64,000 nt of DNA, taken from assembly GCA_012932865.1 (NCBI GenBank), contig SAXG01000008.1, positions 310,001-374,000 on the forward strand, written 5' to 3'. Below are positions 59,301 through 64,000 of the stretch, piece by piece; the stretch's first letter is position 1; every line of letters begins with the position of its first letter. The notes beneath the pieces are model-generated. The model worked only from the letters and a program-made list of their open reading frames with translations. It was not told the DNA's origin and searched no databases. Source of the stretch: Amylostereum areolatum (lineage: Eukaryota > Basidiomycota > Agaricomycetes > Russulales > Stereaceae). The translations under genes were made by a program, and so were the position numbers.

Positions 59301-61157
59301 TCGCCTTCGGGTGGGTTCGCAACGCGTTCTAACTGGTTCGGCATACAGGAGGACCCCATGAAGCCTATCCTCGACCGCATGACCAACCAGATTGTGAAGG
59401 CATTGTCCGGGGAAGCCCGGGAATTCTACGATCGAGAGTTCACGTTCTTTAACGAGGTCACTTCCATCTCTGGCAAGCTCAAGCCTTTCATCAAGAAGAC
59501 CAAGCCGGAGAAGAAAGTGCGAGCTTGTTTTTGCCTACGGTAAATAGGTCCTGATACGGGGCTTTACCTTTCAGGCCAAGATTGACGAGGAAATGGACAA
59601 GATCGTGGTCGACGTGGGAGTATACCTTCCCAGCAACCCAGACGGTGAAGTCATCGACATCGACAAGAAGTCCGGACGACCACTGCAAAGTCACGCCAAG
59701 GTCCGTGGTTCTTTTCTCGAATGGTTTTGCTCGGAAGGACTGACGATGTGCGTTCGGTCGCATAGGCGCCTTTCATGGCGACGTTCAAGGTGCGGAAGCA
59801 AACGGTGGTGATCGACGCGGACCCGGATTCTATACTGCCCGGGGACGAGGGCGGAGAAGAACACCGCACGACGCGGGATGTGTGGTTGCAGGCTATTTTC
59901 AAGGTTGGCGATGACTGTCGACAGGACGTGCTCGCACTGCAAGTGATCGCGATGTTCAAGAACATCTTCACCAGCGTCGGGCTCACCCTCTACCTCTACC
60001 CGTATCGCGTCACCGCGACCGCTCCCGGCGTACGTCCCCCTTGCACTCCATCGCCCCTTATCTGTCAGCTGACCGGCGGATTTTCGCGGACAGTGCGGCG
60101 TGATCGACGTCGTGCCGAACGCGACGTCGCGCGACGAGATGGGCCGGGCGAAGGTGAACGACTTGCTCGATTTCTTCGTGGCCAAGTACGGCGGCCAGGA
60201 CACGGTCGCGTTCCAGAAAGCGCGGTTGAATTTCATCCAGAGCATGGCCGCGTACTCGCTCGCGTGCTACATCCTGCAGATCAAGGACAGACACAACGGG
60301 AACATCATGATCGACGGCGAGGGCCACATCGTGCATATCGGTGGGTTACCGCGGTGGAGCCGGTTTAACTGGGTCGAATCGCTGACGGTCGTTCTTTCTT
60401 CCCTGTTGTAGACTTTGGATTCTTGTTCGACATAGATGAGTCCACCTTCGCTGTCTCCCAGCCACGTTCTCCCAACTGACTAACGAACCTCGTTCGCCCC
60501 CTCTACGACCCGGAGTGCGTTCCCCTTCCCCCCTTTCTTCATCCCCCCCCCCCCCCCCCCCACACACACACCGCTGACTTTTCTGCCCTACACTTGCAGG
60601 GCGTCAAATTCGAGCCCAACTCCTTCAAGCTGAACCACGAGATGGTGGTGCTCATGGGCGGCCGCGGCTCGCAAGGCTACGCGCTCTTCCAGCAGCTCTG
60701 CGTCGCGGGCTTCCTCGCCCTGCGCCCGCACACGGACCAGCTCGTGAGCGTCGTGCGGCTCATGCTCGGCACCGGTCTGCCCTCGTTCAAGGGCGAGGGC
60801 ACCATCCGCCGTCTGCGCGAGCGGTTCGCGCCCGGGATCGGCGAGCGCCAGGCGGCGGAGTGGATGATGGGCGTCGTGCGGAACGCGCACGAGAACTTGC
60901 GGAGCACGGCGTACGACGAGTTCCAGAGGGTGCGTTTTTTCTCTTCTCCTTCTCTTCTCTTCTCTTTCGGCCAGTCGGGCGGCGGGGGGGTGGGGTCTTG
61001 TGTTCGTGGGGACCGGACGCTGACGTCATATCCTCTTTGTTTCTTCGTCGTTTCGTGTTCCAGATCCAAAACGGTACGTTTGGCAAGCATGTGTGGACCA
61101 CAGGCTCTTCGCTGACGGTGGGTTTGTCGCGGGTTTCTAGGTATCCCGTACAAGTGA
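53393..61157 (+). CDS. STT4: phosphatidylinositol 4-kinase III alpha (STT4)
   Basis: Makes PI4P at the plasma membrane with Efr3/Ypp1. Exon 1 is only eight bases (MDF), followed by a GT-AG intron and LELNVQQLVLADLAASIGSS. A long helical solenoid follows (for example EDWIKLSEHLNALFAPDTIE, ELQALLIASTHRVAKARAVA), then the PIK helical domain (YLLIWDPVPPVTGITFFEPR, ILQYAHRVLAQHPVDLTFFF, VPQVVQALRYDELGYVTHFI) and the kinase domain: AKAPFMATFKVRKQTVVIDA, WLQAIFKVGDDCRQDVLALQ, CGVIDVVPNATSRDEMGRAK, catalytic loop ILQIKDRHNGNIMIDGEGHI, DFGFLFDI, then GPGGVKFEPNSFKLNHEMVV. It ends RIQNGIPYK. Roughly thirty short introns. The one after DFGFLFDI (60436-60506) has AT-AC ends; the next (60515-60599) holds a long C run. 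About 2,000 residues. The tRNA-Ser gene is head-to-head 170 bases upstream. Confidence 0.96.
60543..60570. repeat. C19 homopolymer followed by (CA)5
   Basis: A run of nineteen C (60543-60561) merging into CACACACACA lies inside the STT4 intron 60515-60599, forming its pyrimidine-rich part. The run length is likely to be unstable or misread. Confidence 0.9.
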
Positions 61158-62048
61158 GCCCGTCCATGGGCGCAAGGCAGTTCTATACCGTCGCGCGGCT
61201 TGTTTTCTCCTCGGCGTCCCACTTTCTACGTTCTACATAACGGAGCACATACATACATACCATACCATACATCCATACACTGCGCACTTTTTTAATGCAT
61301 CGCCTTCTCAAAATTCCGCCCCGATGATCGCCTCGAGTCTAGAAGTGTCGCTTGGAGACGATTCAACCATTCTTCTTTGGACTAGAAGCTCGAAGCCCAA
61401 CGGAGCGCCCATGTCAACAAGAGACGAAGTTTCGAATCCATTTTTTTTCATTCCTCGTCCACGGGGTACGGCGGTAAAGTAATATGGGCGGTGGGGCAGT
61501 GCCTGCGGTGCGTACATGTAAGCAAAAAAGTGAAGATATGGAAAGGGGGTCACGGGTGGGTAGGGATCAACATGTCCCCCGCCCAAAGGAAAGGGCGAGA
61601 GAGAAAGCCAGACAGCAGGCACGAATTATTAAGGGAAGGGTGGGCAGCCTGCAGGGTAGGGAACGGGCGTGGGTCGGGCACTGCTCGCAAGTGGTATGGT
61701 CTACAAGATGCCCAGGTAGGCAAGGTAAGGGTGTGGGGGTGGGACAGCGGGGGCGGGCGGAAGTAGGGTGTGCTATGGGGACGATACAAATCGAGATAAT
61801 ATAAACAAGGGAAACGGACGAGGATCGAAACAAAGGATCGACGAATGGAGGGGAGAAAGGAAAGCCGTGCGTGCGTGCGTGTGGGGAGGAGAACCAATGT
61901 GTGTGTGCCAGAAACGTGATTGAAGAGCGAAACGTCAGAGTTCATGAGCAGCGTTCGGGAGGAGGGTCCGGGTAGAGGGGGGGAGTAAAAGTATAAGATA
62001 AATATGCGTAAAAGTTCGACGAGAACAGAGTTCGAGAGCTACTCCCGC
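61158..62048. other. intergenic region between convergent STT4 and transporter genes
   Basis: About 890 bases without a supported gene. There are short CATAC repeats at 61244-61275 and purine-rich sequence at 61540-62040, which is the 3' side of both genes. Open frames here lack domains. Confidence 0.5.
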
Positions 62049-63653
62049 TCATCTTCGTCCGGCATTGCTTTCTTCGTCAGATGGGCTTGGTGGGCTGAGC
62101 ACGATGGAGGGCATGCTCAGCGAGCGTGCAGGAGGGCCAGAATAAGGCCACCCCGCGATAGGGGCTGGCGTCGTCGGTGAGGAGTACGGCGAGCCCGAAG
62201 GTGTCCGACGGCCTAATGAAGGCACGACCGAGATCGGTATGGGACGGAAGGGGGTAGGGGAGGCCGTTGCGGAATTATATGCGGATTGCAGACCTGGAGC
62301 TGCACCGGTGGAGAAGGGCAACGGCAGCGAGTCTTCCTTGGACGACCGGCGAGAGCGGAGTACGACGACGCGCTTGCCATCGGGTTGGGAGTAAAGCCAT
62401 GTGGCGGCGAGTACGATGGAGGCACCGATCACGAAGGCGGCGGTTATGCGCACGTGGAACAAGGCGACGGAGAAGAGGAAGGATATCACGATGGAAAGGG
62501 AGGTCGCGAAACCCTTCATGATGTTGTCCGCGTACTTGATAACGAGGGCGGTGATGAGCCCACCCAGGACCTGAGTGGCGACGGTTGCCCATGCAGCCGG
62601 GGTGAAGTTGGCAAAAAGGTGGGTGAGAGAGGGCACGGGGGTGGCGGAGGGGTGTTGTGGGGAGAACACGATGGGAACGAGGGCGGGAAGAAGGGAAAAC
62701 AGGGAGAGCTGAACGTTGCGAACCCAGAGGTCGCCGGTGGAATTTTTGAGGACCATCTCAAAATACACGCCAGCGAGACCTGAAGTGAAGCAGGCGGCGG
62801 CGACGGCGAGGAAGCCAGTCATGGGGAACATGGTGTGGACGTCCGGGGAAAGGGAAGGCTTGTGTGGAGCGGTCTGGAGCTGGACGACGGCGACGCCCAC
62901 GGCGAGGAAGAAGAGAGCGAAGCCACTTGAGGGGAGTGAGCTTCTTGCGGAGGAGGAGGACGGAGAAGGCGGCAGGTGGTGAGAATCTTCATTTGGTAGG
63001 AGACCTGGAAGGTGGCCGCATCTAGATTGGAGGCGGCAACAAACTGGCAGATTATTCTGGATGACTGTGGGGAAAGAAACGGTCAGCAAAAGCGAGGACG
63101 AGGGGAGGGAGTGAGGAGAAGACGGACCGTAAAGTATTGCGGGGATGGAGAGCTTCCAGCAGTCGGCCCTGAAGACCTCCTTTCCAAGGAGTCTGCAGCG
63201 GGTGAGGAAAAGGCGGGGGTTGAGGACGGAGCGGGAGAACGAAGTAGGGGGTTCTAAGAGGGTATACTGGGGCACGAGCTCGACGCGAGAAAAGGCGATG
63301 AGGAGAGAGAATACCGCCTTTGAGGAGCTCGGTGGCAAGGACGGCGGAAGCGGCGGAGTAGGCATGGGAGGGAGAGGCAGAGACGCGAGAATAGTGCATG
63401 AGGACGGCGAGGGCTGCATTTTGGACTGCCAGAGTGACCAAGCTGGGTAGGCGGGAGTGAGCGGGGTGCGGGAGGGAGAGAAGGGAAGAGAAGGGGAGAC
63501 TGACGAGATATACTTGAGAGGGATGCCGGCGAAGGAGGGCGGGGGGGGCGGGATTGAGGTGTCGATGTCGAGGACGTCGACGTCGAGCGAGTGGTGTTGC
63601 TTTCCTGACCAGAAAAGGGACTTTTCCGGGGACTTTTCTGGATGGTAAGCCAT
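62049..63653 (-). CDS. nucleotide-sugar transporter, UDP-galactose type (SLC35A family)
   Basis: Golgi antiporter importing a UDP-sugar in exchange for UMP. The start is MAYHPEKSPEKS at 63653; the open frame further upstream to 63788 lacks family similarity. After an intron: LVTLAVQNAALAVLMHYSRV, AYSAASAVLATELLKGG, LLIAFSRVEL, KEVFRADCWKLSIPAILY, VIQNNL-QFVAASNLDAATFQ, VSYQMKILTT-AAFSVLLLRK, LTPLKWL-ALFFLAVGVAVV, FLAVAAACFTSGLAGVYFEM, WVRNVQLSLFSLLPALVPIV, WATVATQVLGGLITALVIKY, ADNIMKGFATSLSIVISFLF and FVIGASIVLAATWLYSQPDG. These match Gms1/SLC35A2. One-base insertions relative to the family reading lie near 63046, 62974 and 62920 (hyphens); three together keep the literal frame open but garble ~45 residues. 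A Ser/Pro-rich cytosolic tail ends at 62049. UDP-galactose specificity is inferred from family only. Confidence 0.88.
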   Translation of the reverse strand: MAYHPEKSPEKSLFWSGKQHHSLDVDVLDIDTSIPPPPPSFAGIPLKYISSVSPSLPFSPSRTPLTPAYPAWSLWQSKMQPSPSSCTILASLPLPPMPTPPLPPSLPPSSSKAVFSLLIAFSRVELVPQYTLLEPPTSFSRSVLNPRLFLTRCRLLGKEVFRADCWKLSIPAILYGPSSPHSLPSSSLLLTVSFPTVIQNNLPVCCRLQSRCGHLPGLLPNEDSHHLPPSPSSSSARSSLPSSGFALFFLAVGVAVVQLQTAPHKPSLSPDVHTMFPMTGFLAVAAACFTSGLAGVYFEMVLKNSTGDLWVRNVQLSLFSLLPALVPIVFSPQHPSATPVPSLTHLFANFTPAAWATVATQVLGGLITALVIKYADNIMKGFATSLSIVISFLFSVALFHVRITAAFVIGASIVLAATWLYSQPDGKRVVVLRSRRSSKEDSLPLPFSTGAAPGLQSAYNSATASPTPFRPIPISVVPSLGRRTPSGSPYSSPTTPAPIAGWPYSGPPARSLSMPSIVLSPPSPSDEESNAGRR

Positions 63654-64000
63654 GGCGTGGTTGGAGGAGGAGGGAGACGGAAACTGCGACAGACGCCCGC
63701 GTTCTCGACTTATAGGGCGCGACCGCAGCCACCCCCGCCCTAGCGTGCGAAAGTCCCTCAATCCAACCCTCGTTTTCCAACCCGCCAATCACAGCTCGTC
63801 TCGGCTCCGCCCTCTTGCCTTTTTCGGCCTCACTCCGCCTCCACCGTGACCCTCGCCCTCGGATCCGCCCCGTTGGCTCGCCGATCTCACTCTCTCCGTT
63901 ATCTCAACAACTACAACGTGAACCTCCTCCGCCGGCTCCACCCATCCGTTCTCCAGACCAGCATCCCTTTCCAGTCTCACATGTGTGCCACCGCGCGCAT
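63654..64000. other. upstream region of the transporter gene
   Basis: About 350 bases containing the promoter of the minus-strand transporter. Pyrimidine-rich + strand sequence continues to the window edge. No gene is supported. Confidence 0.45.

Noticed and set aside
60436..60506. U12-type AT-AC intron
   Set aside because: The donor is ATGAGT, not ATATCCTT, and the branch resembles the U2 type, so a U2-like AT-AC intron is the better reading.
62049..63788. Single 579-codon frame of the transporter read literally
   Set aside because: It reads through at least one intron and three one-base shifts; the first 45 codons upstream of 63653 have no family similarity.

Overview
The window is nuclear DNA of a filamentous basidiomycete, most likely an agaricomycete. 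Nearly every gene is cut by several short introns (about 45-70 nt, GTRNGT donors), genes sit on both strands only a few hundred bases apart, and the fungal orthologue set fits (CreC-type WD40, NPR2, STT4, SLT11, USE1, GID4). Gene models were assembled by hand from conserved protein motifs plus GT/AG boundaries, so outer ends are firmer than some inner exon edges.

Left part (1-14.5 kb): a GID4-type degron receptor, a flavin monooxygenase, a YCK-type casein kinase 1, a large minus-strand JmjC protein (whose C-terminal half looks at first like a separate gene but joins by a clean 55-nt in-frame intron), and a divergent RING protein resembling the ZIP3/HEI10 family.

Accessory part (14.6-24.7 kb): two paralogous LEA-2-like membrane proteins flank two tandem DUF726/TMCO4-type hydrolase genes. 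The first hydrolase copy is split by a 1,090-bp DNA element with 68-bp terminal inverted repeats and a TA target duplication. Removing the element restores the reading frame exactly. Many single-base frame breaks occur here.

Core part (24.9-64 kb): YeeE/YedE-type sulfur transporter, splicing factor SLT11, UBA3 and MCM7 (divergent pair), NPR2 and OGG1 (divergent pair), N-myristoyltransferase, UFD1 and CCT4 (divergent pair), an acidic protein, CreC/WDR20-type WD40 protein and BCKDHB (divergent pair), USE1 SNARE, an unknown membrane protein, tRNA-Ser(CGA) with an intron, PI 4-kinase STT4, and a UDP-galactose-type transporter. There is no operon-like pathway. Nutrient control recurs (GID4, CreC, NPR2), but this is ordinary synteny rather than a system.

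Two cross-cutting observations stand out. First, several non-canonical introns are needed to keep conserved proteins intact: GC-AG in CK1 and in one LEA-2 gene, and a U2-like AT-AC intron in STT4. Second, isolated one-base insertions break genes that should be intact or essential (N-myristoyltransferase, NPR2, the nucleotide-sugar transporter). This points to consensus errors in the assembly and weakens any pseudogene claim based on frameshifts alone.
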